Positions 1 to 10,374 of a stretch of 64,000 nt of DNA are shown piece after piece (positions within the stretch are counted from its first letter, which is position 1; every line of letters starts with the position of its first letter). The stretch is taken from positions 2,046,001-2,110,000 of the forward strand of contig CBDFLS010000002.1 in NCBI GenBank assembly GCA_965249185.1, read 5' to 3'. The position numbers were made by a program, and so were the translations under genes. The notes under the pieces were generated by a model. That model was given only the letters and a program-made list of their open reading frames with translations. It was not told the origin of the DNA and made no database searches. This DNA comes from CBDFLS01 sp965249185 (GTDB lineage: Bacteria; Chloroflexota; Dehalococcoidia; Lucifugimonadales; Australimonadaceae).

Positions 1-325
1 GGCGAAGGGCGCGGACCATGAGCGCCGTGCCGGTGACGCCGTCGGCGTCGAAGTCGCCGAAGACGGCCACCGTCTCTCCGTCGCGCCGGGCCCGCTCCAG
101 GCGTTCCACCGCGAGCGCCATCTCCGGGAGGTCCTGCGGATCGTGCAAGGGGGACTGGGCTTCCGAAAGGAAATCGCCGGCCTCTTGGGCGTCGCGGAAG
201 CCTCGCTGGTACAGCAGTCGCGCCACCAGCGGCGGATGGTCGCCCAGCATCTGGAGCTGGTCGGGCGCCGGCGGCTCCATCACGCGCCAGCGCTTCTGCA
301 GGCCTTGGAAGAGGGAGGCGCTCAT
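1..325 (-). CDS. recJ: RecJ single-strand-specific exonuclease, N-terminal part (cut by window edge)
   Basis: Only the first 108 codons lie in the window; the gene continues past base 1. The complement translates from an ATG at 325 (MSASLFQGLQKRW...) and reaches the motif VFGDFDADGVTGTAL near residues 86-100. This is the first metal-binding motif of the DHH phosphoesterase superfamily as found in RecJ. RecJ degrades single-stranded DNA 5' to 3' in recombination and mismatch repair. The spacing of about 90 residues before the GDFDADG motif fits RecJ. The DHH and OB-fold regions are not visible. It is transcribed leftward like fabF behind it, with about 130 bases between them. Confidence 0.85.
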   Translation of the reverse strand, partial: MSASLFQGLQKRWRVMEPPAPDQLQMLGDHPPLVARLLYQRGFRDAQEAGDFLSEAQSPLHDPQDLPEMALAVERLERARRDGETVAVFGDFDADGVTGTALMVRALR

Positions 326-330
326 CGGTC

Positions 331-371
331 TGTCATGCTGAGTGCGCCATTAGCGAGCGAAGCATCTCGCG
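331..371. repeat. Degenerate copy of a dispersed intergenic repeat
   Basis: The stretch begins TGTCATGCTGAG and contains GAGCGAAGCATCTCGCG. It resembles the dispersed element TCATTCTGAGCGAAGCGAAGAATC known between genes in many bacteria. A better copy lies at 26,250-26,305. It sits just upstream of recJ. No coding sequence crosses it. Confidence 0.45.
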
Positions 372-429
372 ATAACCTCCGATAGACCCTTCGTCCACCG
401 CGGGCAGACTCAGGGTGCGAGGACGAGAG

Positions 430-465
430 GGCATAGGGATCCCTTTTAGTCGTGGCCCCTATGCC
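430..465 (-). terminator. Possible terminator hairpin at the end of fabF
   Basis: GGCATAGGG (430-438) pairs with CCCTATGCC (457-465), and the right arm includes the fabF stop codon. The 18-base loop contains AAAAGGG. No downstream T-run is obvious, so factor-independent termination is uncertain. Confidence 0.3.
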
Positions 466-1709
466 TTGGGCTCGCGGAAGACCAGGGAGGAGTTGTGGCC
501 GCCGAAGCCGAGGTTGTTGCTCATGGCGGCGCGTACCCGGCCCCGGTAGGGGATATGGGGCGTGTAGTCCAGGTCGCAGTCGGGGTCGGGGGTCTGGAGG
601 TTGATGGTGGGGGGACAGGCGCCCTGGTCGATGGCCAGGACGCAGACGACCGCCTCCACGCCGCCGGCGGCGCCCAGCAGGTGGCCGGTCATGGACTTGG
701 TGGAGCTGATCTTGACCTTGTACGCCTCGTCGCCGAGCACCGACTTCATGGCCATGGTCTCGAACTTATCGTTCATCGGCGTGCTGGTGCCGTGGGCGTT
801 GACGTAGGCCAGCTCCTTGGGCTCCATGCCCGCATGCTCCAGGGCGGTCCGCATGGCCCGGGCGGCCCCCTCGCCGTCGGGCGACGGCTGGGTCACGTGG
901 TGGGCGTCGGAGGTGGCGCCGTAGCCGGCCAGTTCCGCCAGGGGGCGGACGCCCCGGCGGGCGACGCTATCGGCGCTCTCCAGGACCAGGATGCCGGCGC
1001 CCTCGCCCATGACGAAGCCGTCGCGGCCGGCGTCGAAGGGCCGGCTGGCGCCCTGGGGGTCGTCGTTGCGCTTGGAGAGGGCCATGCAGGCGTTGAATCC
1101 GGCCACTGCGATGGGGCAGATGGGCGCCTCGGCGCCGCCGGCGATGGCGATGTCGATGTCGCCGCGGCGGAGCATCTCGCTGGCGAGGCCGATGGCGTCG
1201 GCGCCGCTGGAGCAGGCGGTGACGGTGCAATAGTTGGGGCCCTTGGCGCCAAAGAGGATGGAGACCTGGCCCGAGGCCATGTCGGCCAGCATCATGGGCA
1301 CCAGGAAGGGGTTCACCCGGTCGGGGCCGCGCTCGGCCAGGACGGCTTGCTGCTCCGACAGGGTGATGATCCCGCCGATGCCGCTGCCGATGACCGTGCC
1401 GACGCGGGTGGCGTCGACGGAGCCGGTATTCAGGTCCAGGCCCGCCTGGGCCAGCGCCTGATGGGTGGCGGCCACGGCGAGCTGTGCGAACCGGTCCAGA
1501 CGGCGGGCCTGCTTGCGGTCCACGTATTCGGCGGGGTCAAAACCCTTCGCCTCGCCGGCGAACCTCGTCTCGAAGCCCTCGGGGTCGAAGCTGGTGATGT
1601 AGTCGATGCCGGAGGCGCCCTTGAGAAGCGCGTCCCACGAGGAGCGGGCGTCCAAGCCCACGGGGGTGACCATCCCGACGCCGGTAACGTAGACTCGTGA
1701 GTCCGCCAT
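459..1709 (-). CDS. fabF: Beta-ketoacyl-ACP synthase II
   Basis: Condenses malonyl-ACP with acyl-ACP in fatty acid elongation in the cytosol. From the chosen start it is 416 residues. The thiolase-fold active site is complete: nucleophile C166 in TACSSG, H306 in NAHGTSTP, K338 and H343 in KSMTGHLLG, and the C-terminal NNLGFGGHN glycine loop. A start 15 codons upstream (1754) is possible, but MADSRVYVTG is where family members normally begin and an AGGAG-like site precedes it. No acpP, fabD or fabG neighbours are seen; the gene is single, between recJ and a GH15 gene. Confidence 0.95.
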   Translation of the reverse strand: MADSRVYVTGVGMVTPVGLDARSSWDALLKGASGIDYITSFDPEGFETRFAGEAKGFDPAEYVDRKQARRLDRFAQLAVAATHQALAQAGLDLNTGSVDATRVGTVIGSGIGGIITLSEQQAVLAERGPDRVNPFLVPMMLADMASGQVSILFGAKGPNYCTVTACSSGADAIGLASEMLRRGDIDIAIAGGAEAPICPIAVAGFNACMALSKRNDDPQGASRPFDAGRDGFVMGEGAGILVLESADSVARRGVRPLAELAGYGATSDAHHVTQPSPDGEGAARAMRTALEHAGMEPKELAYVNAHGTSTPMNDKFETMAMKSVLGDEAYKVKISSTKSMTGHLLGAAGGVEAVVCVLAIDQGACPPTINLQTPDPDCDLDYTPHIPYRGRVRAAMSNNLGFGGHNSSLVFREPKA

Positions 1710-1911
1710 CTGCTCCTGCTCGCTCCCGTGCCGCTGGACGATGGGTCCGGCCAATCATAGGGCAGTTATGCGGTGGGCGGCAATCGGCAGGGTACTACCC
1801 TGCACCTACATGCGGGTCCCGAGAGGACGGTTAACGGCAATCGCTCGCAAGTCCACGCCAACTGGATTCACCCTGCACGTGGTCGCCCCATTGAACTATT
1901 AAAATCGGGGC

Positions 1912-3741
1912 CTAGCCCAGGAGGTCCTCGAATTCCTGGGTCAGCATCACCCTGCTCAGGTTGCGCGCCGTGTGCATCAGGCCGATGTGGCTGAAGGCCT
2001 GGGGGAAATTGCCCAGGGCATTTAAGGTGGAGGGCTGCACCATCTCGGCCAGCAGGCCCAGGTGGTTGGCGCACTTCAGCGCCTCCTGAAAGCGGTTCAA
2101 CGCCTCCTCCCGCTCCCCGATGAACAAGAGCGCGCCGATGAGCCAGAAGCTGAGGATCAGGAAAGCGCCCTCGTCGCCCCCGACGCCGTCGTCGGTCTCC
2201 TCCGGGAGATAGCGCCGCACGAAGGGCCCCTCCGAGAGCTCCTGGGCCACCCGCTTGACCGTGGAGCGCACCTTCGGGTCGGTGGGAGGCAGAAAGCCCA
2301 CGAAGGGGACCAGCAGCGCGCTGGCGTCGATGGCGTCGGAGCCGTACCGTTGCACGAAGCTCCGCTTCTTCTTCGACCACCCGCGCCGGAGGAGCTCCTC
2401 CTTGATCTGGGCCGCCTCGGCGCGCCACCATTCCACCCGGCCCGAATAGCCCTGGGTCTCTGCCAAGTAGGAGGCCCGGTCCAGAGCGACCCAGCACATG
2501 AGCTTGGAGTAGACGAAGTGCTGCTCCGGCCCCCGCACCTCCCAGATGCTCCGGTCCGGCAGCCGCCAGGTGCGGGCCGCCAGATCGGCCAGCCGTTCGA
2601 TCAGCTCCCACCCGCCTTGGGGCAGGTTGCCGTTGAACCGGTGGTACGTTGCCAGGCTCAGCACCACCTCGCCGAAGACGTCCAACTGGCGGTGGAACGC
2701 GGCGTCGTTGCCGACGCGCACCGGAGCGGAGCCTCGGTACCCCTCCAGGTGGTCCAGGGTCCGCTCCTTCAGCTCACTGGCGTCATCGATGCCGTACAGC
2801 ACCTGCATCTGGTCCACGTCGGCGCGGACGTGGTCGATGAGCCACCGGATGAAGGCCTTCCCCTCCGCGTAGTCGCCCATGCGAAAGAGGATGCCCACCG
2901 TCCACGCGGCGTCCCGGAGCCAGCAGTAGCGGTAGTCCCAGTTTCGCTGGCCGCCCAGGTGCTCCGGCAGCGACGTGGTCGGCGCGGCGACGATGGCGCC
3001 GGTGGGATGGTGGGTGAGCAGGTGGAGCACCAGGAAGGACCGCACCACCTCATCACGCCAGAGGCCGTCGTACGGGGCCTTGGCGGCCATGCTCCGCCAG
3101 AAGCGGGTGGCGCGGTTGAGCTTGGTTTGGCAGTCCATGGCCCGCAGCGACGGTGTCCGGCTGAGGCCGTAGGCGGCCACGAACTGGTGCTCTTCGCCGG
3201 CGTTGATGGTGAACGTCGCCTCGGCGGAGGGGCCATCCGCACCGTCTTCCCCCTCGATGGTCAGCGGGAGGGAGGCGATCAGCGCCATGGACTCCTCCGC
3301 CTGCCGGGCAACCACCCCGGCGCGTGCGGGTGAGATCTCCGTTGGTCCCTGGGCGTAGTTGAAGCGTGGCCGGAAGCTGAGCTGGAGATCCACGTTGCCC
3401 CGGAGCCCCCTGATCAGCCGGTGGATCTCATGGGGCGTCCGGCCCTCCTGCGACGGCCTGGCCAGCGGCATGAAGTCGATGATGAGCGCGCTGCCGGTGT
3501 CAGTGGTGAACGTGGTCTCCAGGATGTTGGTGTCCGGCGCGTATCGCTGAATGGAGGTATGGGACGCGCTGGGAGCGATCTGGAAGCGCCCGCCACGCCG
3601 ATCGTCCAGGATGGCGGCGAAGACGCTGGGGGAATCGAAGCGTGGAAAGCAGGCCCAGTCGATGGAGCCGTCGCGCCCCACCAGGGCGCAGGAGGACATA
3701 TCACCGATGATGCCGTAATCGTTGATGTTCTGGTAGGCCAA
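1912..3741 (-). CDS. Glycoside hydrolase family 15 protein (glucoamylase/trehalase-like)
   Basis: A 609-residue protein with the two-part layout of the family. Residues 1-210 form the beta-sandwich domain (YGIIGDMSSCALVGRDGSID near the start). Residues 225-600 form the alpha/alpha barrel with N267-W280, NWDYRYCWLRDAAW, the hallmark of the trehalase/glucoamylase-like branch. GH15 enzymes invert alpha-glycosidic bonds; this branch includes mycobacterial trehalases, but the substrate cannot be read from sequence. No signal peptide is seen, so it is probably cytosolic. The start is a TTG (3739-3741) matching the family N-terminus MAYQNINDYG; the upstream ribosome site is weak. No trehalose or glycogen genes flank it. 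Confidence 0.9.
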   Translation of the reverse strand: MAYQNINDYGIIGDMSSCALVGRDGSIDWACFPRFDSPSVFAAILDDRRGGRFQIAPSASHTSIQRYAPDTNILETTFTTDTGSALIIDFMPLARPSQEGRTPHEIHRLIRGLRGNVDLQLSFRPRFNYAQGPTEISPARAGVVARQAEESMALIASLPLTIEGEDGADGPSAEATFTINAGEEHQFVAAYGLSRTPSLRAMDCQTKLNRATRFWRSMAAKAPYDGLWRDEVVRSFLVLHLLTHHPTGAIVAAPTTSLPEHLGGQRNWDYRYCWLRDAAWTVGILFRMGDYAEGKAFIRWLIDHVRADVDQMQVLYGIDDASELKERTLDHLEGYRGSAPVRVGNDAAFHRQLDVFGEVVLSLATYHRFNGNLPQGGWELIERLADLAARTWRLPDRSIWEVRGPEQHFVYSKLMCWVALDRASYLAETQGYSGRVEWWRAEAAQIKEELLRRGWSKKKRSFVQRYGSDAIDASALLVPFVGFLPPTDPKVRSTVKRVAQELSEGPFVRRYLPEETDDGVGGDEGAFLILSFWLIGALLFIGEREEALNRFQEALKCANHLGLLAEMVQPSTLNALGNFPQAFSHIGLMHTARNLSRVMLTQEFEDLLG

Positions 3742-4115
3742 GGTTTGTTAGGTGCGGGCCCAAGCGCCAGGGCGCCTTATGCCGGCGCCGAAAGGTCCGC
3801 CGGAGCCGTCTGAGCACAGCGGAGAGAGGAGCGTGAATGCGCACCTCTGAGTGCCTCTTTAAAGTGTACTACGGTACGCACACCGGCACACCATCGAAGA
3901 GGTAGCAGCCTGGTCTCATATCCGCTTGGAGAGGCCACTCGCCGCGGAAACGCGTCGGAATGCCTTTCCATGTCCGCGCACAGCAGCTATAATCAGTTAG
4001 ATGTAAAAGTGCGCCACATCGACGAGGGCCGTTGAAATCGGCCGGTCTGAGAGCCGGCTGGCGCCTCTCCAAGACGCCGACGGCTATCTCCCCCCAGATA
4101 CGCGGGAGGGTTTTT
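3742..4115. other. Divergent intergenic region with promoter and structured leader
   Basis: The 374 bases separate the leftward GH15 gene from the rightward radical SAM gene. A good sigma70-type promoter lies at 3965-3993. The predicted leader (about 4000-4115) has a GCCGG/CCGGC hairpin near 4040-4060 and a GGCG/CGCC hairpin just after, then GGGAGGG as ribosome site. A cis-acting RNA is possible, but it matches no riboswitch class I can recognise. Confidence 0.4.
3965..3993 (+). promoter_or_regulatory. Sigma70-type promoter for the radical SAM gene
   Basis: TTTCCA (3965-3970), a 17-base spacer, then a perfect TATAAT (3988-3993), directed toward the radical SAM gene. This would give a leader of roughly 115 bases. 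Confidence 0.5.
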
Positions 4116-5654
4116 ATGTCTCGGATTAAACGGGCGATACTGATTGCACCCAAGTCCACCGGGGGCAACTTTGAGTACGTAGCGATTCCACGCCAGGGGC
4201 TTCTCTACCTGTCCGGCGCCCTCAAGCAGTGGACCGAGGGGGAGTACCTCTACGAGCGCGATGTCTGGTACGAGGACCGGAATGGAAAGATCAATCCGGA
4301 AAAGGACCTTGCGGGGGCGGACCTGGTGCTCATTACGGCGCTCATCAACGAAGCGCCTCGGGCTTACGAGATCGCCCGAGCGGTGCGGGCCCACTACCCG
4401 GACATGCCCATCATCGGCGGCGGCCCCCACATGGGTCCGCTGCACGAAGAGGCGCTGGGGCAGGGGATGGATGTGGTCGTTCAGCGCGAGGGAGAGGACA
4501 TCATCGGCCCCCTCTGCGATATCCTCATCAAGCAACGCGGCTCCGCACGGGACCAGGCGCTGCGGCAGGTCCCCGGCATCTCTTTCATCGAGAGCGGCAA
4601 GCTGGGGCAGTTGGTGCTGACGCCGCGCCGGGGTTTGGTGGCGCCGGACTACGTGGACCTGCCTGATTTCTATGCCATGCGAGACCTGACGCCCCGAAAC
4701 CCGTTGGCGGCAGGCGTTATCGAGACCACCCGCGGCTGTGTCGAGAACTGCTCCTACTGCCAGGTGATCCAGCAGTTCCTGGGCTACCGCATGGTCCCCC
4801 GCGAGACGGAGCTCCGGAGGCTGGACCAGCTCCAGGAGCTGGCCGATAAAGGACTCATCTTCACGAACCGCGAGGGCAAGTTCAGCGTCTTCATCTCAGA
4901 CGATCTCCACGCGCCACCCCTGAGGGCCACCAAGTTCCGCAACGAGCGGCTGGAGCGCCTCAAAGGGTGGAAGGACCACTCGGACCGCATGTGGATGATA
5001 GCCCAGGTCCGCGCGGAGGTGGGCCAGGACCCCGAGCTGATGGAGGCCATGAGCGACGCAGGCATCAGGATGCTCTACGTGGGCGTGGAGTCGAGCAACG
5101 CCAAGAACCTGGCGCTTGTGCGCAAACGCCAGGAGCCCGACCAGGTGGAGAAGGACCTGGTGGCGCTGAAGGCCCAGAGCTTCTACGTCACCGCCATGAC
5201 GATCATCGGCCTTCCCTATGACACCGAGGACAGCATTATGGAGATGGCGGATTGGGCACGGGGCGTGAGCAAGTACCAGACGGCAAACCTGCTGACTCCC
5301 CTTCCCGCCACCATCAACTGGGAGACGCTCGCACCCTTGGACGAGGACGGGTCGCTGCTGGCGCCCGGGAAGATGCGTCCCTATCAGTTGTACACGGGCC
5401 GGCAGTTCGTACACCTGGATTCCCGCTGGAGCATGCAGGAGTCCCAGGCGCTGTTCGAGGCCTATTCCAGTAAGCTGAGGTCGGTGGACACTATGTACGA
5501 GCGAATCTTCACGATGTTTAAGATGCACACGCGCCGGCTGGCGGTCATGACGCGTGAGGCGGGAGACAAAGTTTCGTTGACCCTCAACGACCTGAAGCAA
5601 TCCCTGGACAGGGGCTCGCCCAGCGCGAAGCCGTTTTCGGCACCGAAGGGCTAG
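4116..5654 (+). CDS. B12-binding radical SAM protein
   Basis: A 512-residue protein. Residues 1-150 look like the cobalamin-binding Rossmann domain of this class (IIGGGPHMGPLHEEAL, and a GEDII motif near 125). Near residue 210 the sequence GCVENCSYC gives the CxxxCxxC cluster of radical SAM enzymes, followed by a barrel with GVESSN and MTIIGLPYDTED. Such proteins generate a 5'-deoxyadenosyl radical and often methylate unreactive carbons; the substrate here is unknown. The chosen ATG (4116) follows GGGAGGG at ideal spacing and removes 28 unlikely residues of the longer frame. It is monocistronic and ends in a strong terminator. Confidence 0.85.
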   Translation: MSRIKRAILIAPKSTGGNFEYVAIPRQGLLYLSGALKQWTEGEYLYERDVWYEDRNGKINPEKDLAGADLVLITALINEAPRAYEIARAVRAHYPDMPIIGGGPHMGPLHEEALGQGMDVVVQREGEDIIGPLCDILIKQRGSARDQALRQVPGISFIESGKLGQLVLTPRRGLVAPDYVDLPDFYAMRDLTPRNPLAAGVIETTRGCVENCSYCQVIQQFLGYRMVPRETELRRLDQLQELADKGLIFTNREGKFSVFISDDLHAPPLRATKFRNERLERLKGWKDHSDRMWMIAQVRAEVGQDPELMEAMSDAGIRMLYVGVESSNAKNLALVRKRQEPDQVEKDLVALKAQSFYVTAMTIIGLPYDTEDSIMEMADWARGVSKYQTANLLTPLPATINWETLAPLDEDGSLLAPGKMRPYQLYTGRQFVHLDSRWSMQESQALFEAYSSKLRSVDTMYERIFTMFKMHTRRLAVMTREAGDKVSLTLNDLKQSLDRGSPSAKPFSAPKG

Positions 5655-5668
5655 AGCAAACACGAATG

Positions 5669-5710
5669 GTAAGAAAAAGGCCAGGGCCTAGGCCCTGGCC
5701 TTTTTCTTAC
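5669..5710. terminator. Bidirectional terminator, 42-base perfect palindrome
   Basis: The two arms are exact complements centred on GGGCCTAGGCCC, flanked by A-run and T-run (AAAAAGG ... CCTTTTT). It serves the converging radical SAM gene (+) and the MBL-fold gene (-). Confidence 0.9.
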
Positions 5711-5723
5711 GCTGTCGTGGTGC

Positions 5724-6560
5724 TTACTGGAGATCCACCATCCGCAGGTGGCGCCGGCCGTTACGGTTCTCCAGATAGCCCGCCCGGTCGCCGATCCCGT
5801 GACTGAAGATCAGCAGCCAACCGTCGCGCGTGGCCTCGTTCAGGAACTCCCGTTTGCGCTCCAGCGTCTCCTCGGGCAGGCGGTCGGTGGCGGCGATGCA
5901 CGAGAGTTGCAGGTGGTAGGGCGTGGGCACGAGGTCGCCGAGGAAGGCCACCCGCTCGCCGCCGTGCGTGATGAGCGCTATCTGGTGGCCGCTACACGGG
6001 CCGCCGGTCAGCCGCAGTTGCAGCCCCGGCGCCAGCTCCGCGGTCTCATTGACCATATGAATCTGGTTCCGCTCCTGGAGGGGGAGAAAGTCCTCGGGCC
6101 GGTAGCTATCCGCGCCTCGCTCATTGGGGTTCATGGCTTCGAGGAAGGCCGCCCGCTGCACATAATACTTGGCCTTGGGAAAGGTGGGGACCAATGTTCC
6201 GTTGCGGTCGCGCTTCGTGCACCCGCCGGCGTGCAAAAAGTGGAGGCTGGTGAGGATAACGCCGTGGATATCCTGGGGCTGGAGGTTCCAGCCCTTGAGG
6301 GCCTGGAGCAGTTGGCTGGTGCCGATGCCGAAGGTGTCCCGGGCCGCGGGCGAGTGTTTCTGGCCCGCGCCGGTGTCAACAAGAAAGTTCTGGCGGTCGA
6401 CGCTTATCAACAAACAGTTGAGACCCAGACGGACCCGGTTGCGCCGGTCGGCCTGGAGCCATTCGTTCCACTGGCTCTTGGGGAAGGGCCCGAATAGGGA
6501 GCCGCCATCCGTTTTTACAACGCCATCGGAAAGAAGGTGAAGGGCGGTTCTCCCAGGCAA
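5724..6560 (-). CDS. Metallo-beta-lactamase-fold protein with a degenerate metal site
   Basis: A 278-residue MBL-fold protein of the quorum-quenching/glyoxalase-II-like type (NCLLISV..NFLVDTGAG, then a GVILT strand). The signature HxHxDHxGG is replaced by SLHFLHAGG near residues 105-113, so the first His and the Asp are missing. The usual PGHTPGH is PCSGHQ. The later GD (FLGDLV) and the SHG near the C-terminus remain. Known family members need these residues to bind two metals, so hydrolase activity is doubtful. The frame is otherwise intact, arguing for a repurposed fold rather than a pseudogene. It is single, convergent with the radical SAM gene. Confidence 0.8.
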   Translation of the reverse strand: MPGRTALHLLSDGVVKTDGGSLFGPFPKSQWNEWLQADRRNRVRLGLNCLLISVDRQNFLVDTGAGQKHSPAARDTFGIGTSQLLQALKGWNLQPQDIHGVILTSLHFLHAGGCTKRDRNGTLVPTFPKAKYYVQRAAFLEAMNPNERGADSYRPEDFLPLQERNQIHMVNETAELAPGLQLRLTGGPCSGHQIALITHGGERVAFLGDLVPTPYHLQLSCIAATDRLPEETLERKREFLNEATRDGWLLIFSHGIGDRAGYLENRNGRRHLRMVDLQ

Positions 6561-6946
6561 GGCAAAGCTCCTCAGCCGAAGGATTCAGGACTGAATCGCG
6601 ACGCAAGGCCCGCGGGCGGTGCGTAAACTGGGCGTTCCCCGCTTGGGTAGGTCCGAGCGCAATCGTGACGAGAACCGAAGATAGACCGGCGCGGCGCCGG
6701 TGGAGCGGAGTCACCGGAACGATAGATGCCGCCAGGTCCGCTGTCAATGGAACCGATGTGCCAATCTGGGCCCCCGGTTGGGGGCCCAGACGGATACGAT
6801 ACGTAGCTGGCTGCTCGCGATTATTCGAGCGGGACGCGGTTTTCCACATTCGAATTGTCGCTGTGCGAAACGGGGCGCCGGAGCCGGCGCGGTGTCCGCG
6901 GTTTCACTCCGTGGCCGGCGAGAGGCCGGAGCGCGCCTTTGGAGGG
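6561..6946. other. Intergenic region, no convincing gene, one strong hairpin
   Basis: The 386 bases lie between the MBL-fold gene and ilvB, both leftward. TCTGGGCCCCC (6765-6775) and GGGGGCCCAGA (6780-6790) form an 11-bp perfect stem with a GGTT loop, about 160 bases downstream of ilvB. No T-run follows. It could end ilvB transcription or act in the leader of the MBL-fold gene. Open frames here look like chance products of high GC. Confidence 0.4.
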
Positions 6947-8716
<1,770 letters not shown>

Positions 8717-8887
8717 AGACTGGGACGTGCCGGTGCCTCACGCTAGCATTCCGCGGCGAGCGATGTCAAGCTGCGTGGGGTGATGCTAAGCGGTGTTGTG
8801 GCGGCGCTGCTCCGTCCGGCGACCGGCCTCAGGTGGCGCGCAGCGTCTCCTGCCGCGCCATGGCCTCGTCGGGGATGAGGTCTCCTT

Positions 8888-10372
8888 TTACTCCGGGCGG
8901 CGGTGCCATCGCAGGTCCGGCTGCCGCGACGCTTTGGCCTCGTCCAACCGAGAGACGGGAGTGTGGTGGGGCGCCCGCCGCACGTACTCGGGGTTGTCGG
9001 ACGCCTCTTCGTCGATACGCCTGAGCGCATCGACGAAGGCATCCAGCGTCTCCTTCGACTCCGTCTCGGTGGGTTCGATGAGGAGCGCCTCATCCACCAC
9101 CAGGGGGAAGTACATGGTGGGGGCGTGGAAGCCGTAGTCCAGGAGCCGTTTGGCCACGTCCAGGGCCTTGACGGGCCGCTGCCGCCGGGCCGAGAGGACC
9201 ACCTCGTGCATGTAGGTGCGGTCGTAGGGTAGCTCGTACCGGTCCCGGAGGCGGGCCTTCAGATAGTTGGCGCTAAGCACGGCGCCGGCGCTCACCTCGC
9301 GCAGGCCCTCGGCGCCCAGGGAGCGGATGTAGGCGAGGGCGCGGACCAGCACGCCGAAGTTGCCGTGGAAGGCGCCGATACGGCCGATGCTTCGGGGGGG
9401 CCGCTCCAGCGCGTACCGGTGGCCCTCCGGCGTTTCCACCCTGGACACCACCGGCGCCGGGAGGTAGGGCAGCAGCGTTTCCCCCACGCAAACGGGCCCC
9501 GCGCCGGGGCCGCCGCCGCCGTGGGGCGTGCTGAAGGTCTTGTGCAGATTCAGGTGCACCACGTCGAACCCCAGGTGCGCCAGCATGACCCGGCCCAGCA
9601 GCGCGTTCATATTGGCGCCGTCGCCGTAGACCAGACCTCCGGCCTCGTGGACCGCGCGGCATATCTCCACCACATTGGTGTCGAAGAGGCCGAGGGTGTT
9701 GGGCAGGGTGAACATCACCCCCGCCAGGTCGGGAGTCGCCTCGCGCCGGAGCGCCTCCAGGTCCATGTTGCCGCTGTCGTCGGAGGGGATGGTCACCACG
9801 TGGTGGCCGCCCATGGCCGCCGAAGCGGGGTTGGTGCCGTGGGCCGAATCGGGGATGAGCACCTTGCGCCGGTGGCCCTCGCCACGGGCCCGGTGGTGGG
9901 CCCGGACCATCAGGATGCCGGAGAGCTCGCCGTGGGCCCCGGCCATGGGCGCCAGGCTGGCCCCCCGCATGCCCGTGAGCTCCTTCAGCCACTCCTGGAG
10001 TCGGTGCATCACCTCGAGGGCTCCCTGGGCCTGCTGGTCCGGCTGGCGCGGGTGGAGTTGGGCGAACCCGGGCATGGCCGCGATGGCGTCGTTGAGCTTC
10101 GGGTTGTACTTCATGGTGCAGCTACCCAGCGGGTAGTAGTTGGTGTCCACCGAGAAGTTGAGCTGGCTGAGCCGGGTGAAGTAGCGGACCACCTCCGGCT
10201 CCGTCAACTCGGGCAGCCCCAGCTCCTCCCGCAGCAGACCGGCGGGTGGTGGCTCTTGGGCGGGCACGTCCAGCGGCGGCAGCGATGCGCCGATGCGGCC
10301 TGGGGAGCTCCGCTCCATGAGCAGACGCCGGCCATGCTCCTCCACGCTTATCTCCATCCGTTGCTCTTGCAT
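8888..10372 (-). CDS. gcvPB: Glycine dehydrogenase (decarboxylating) subunit 2
   Basis: Beta half of the two-subunit P-protein of the glycine cleavage system; decarboxylates glycine with pyridoxal phosphate and passes the aminomethyl group to lipoyl-GcvH. It is 494 residues. K278 in NLHKTFSTPHGGGGPGAG is the PLP lysine. The longer upstream frame overlaps gcvPA; the ATG at 10,370-10,372, two bases after the gcvPA stop, is the sensible start. It is the last gene of the gcvT-H-PA-PB operon. Confidence 0.95.
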   Translation of the reverse strand: MQEQRMEISVEEHGRRLLMERSSPGRIGASLPPLDVPAQEPPPAGLLREELGLPELTEPEVVRYFTRLSQLNFSVDTNYYPLGSCTMKYNPKLNDAIAAMPGFAQLHPRQPDQQAQGALEVMHRLQEWLKELTGMRGASLAPMAGAHGELSGILMVRAHHRARGEGHRRKVLIPDSAHGTNPASAAMGGHHVVTIPSDDSGNMDLEALRREATPDLAGVMFTLPNTLGLFDTNVVEICRAVHEAGGLVYGDGANMNALLGRVMLAHLGFDVVHLNLHKTFSTPHGGGGPGAGPVCVGETLLPYLPAPVVSRVETPEGHRYALERPPRSIGRIGAFHGNFGVLVRALAYIRSLGAEGLREVSAGAVLSANYLKARLRDRYELPYDRTYMHEVVLSARRQRPVKALDVAKRLLDYGFHAPTMYFPLVVDEALLIEPTETESKETLDAFVDALRRIDEEASDNPEYVRRAPHHTPVSRLDEAKASRQPDLRWHRRPE

Positions 10373-10374
10373 GA

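Noticed and set aside
3993..4535. Leftward 180-codon frame
   Set aside because: Antisense to the radical SAM gene and its leader; composition is that of a shadow frame.
6376..6849. Leftward 157-codon frame upstream of the MBL-fold gene
   Set aside because: Overlaps the MBL gene in another frame and has no recognisable content.
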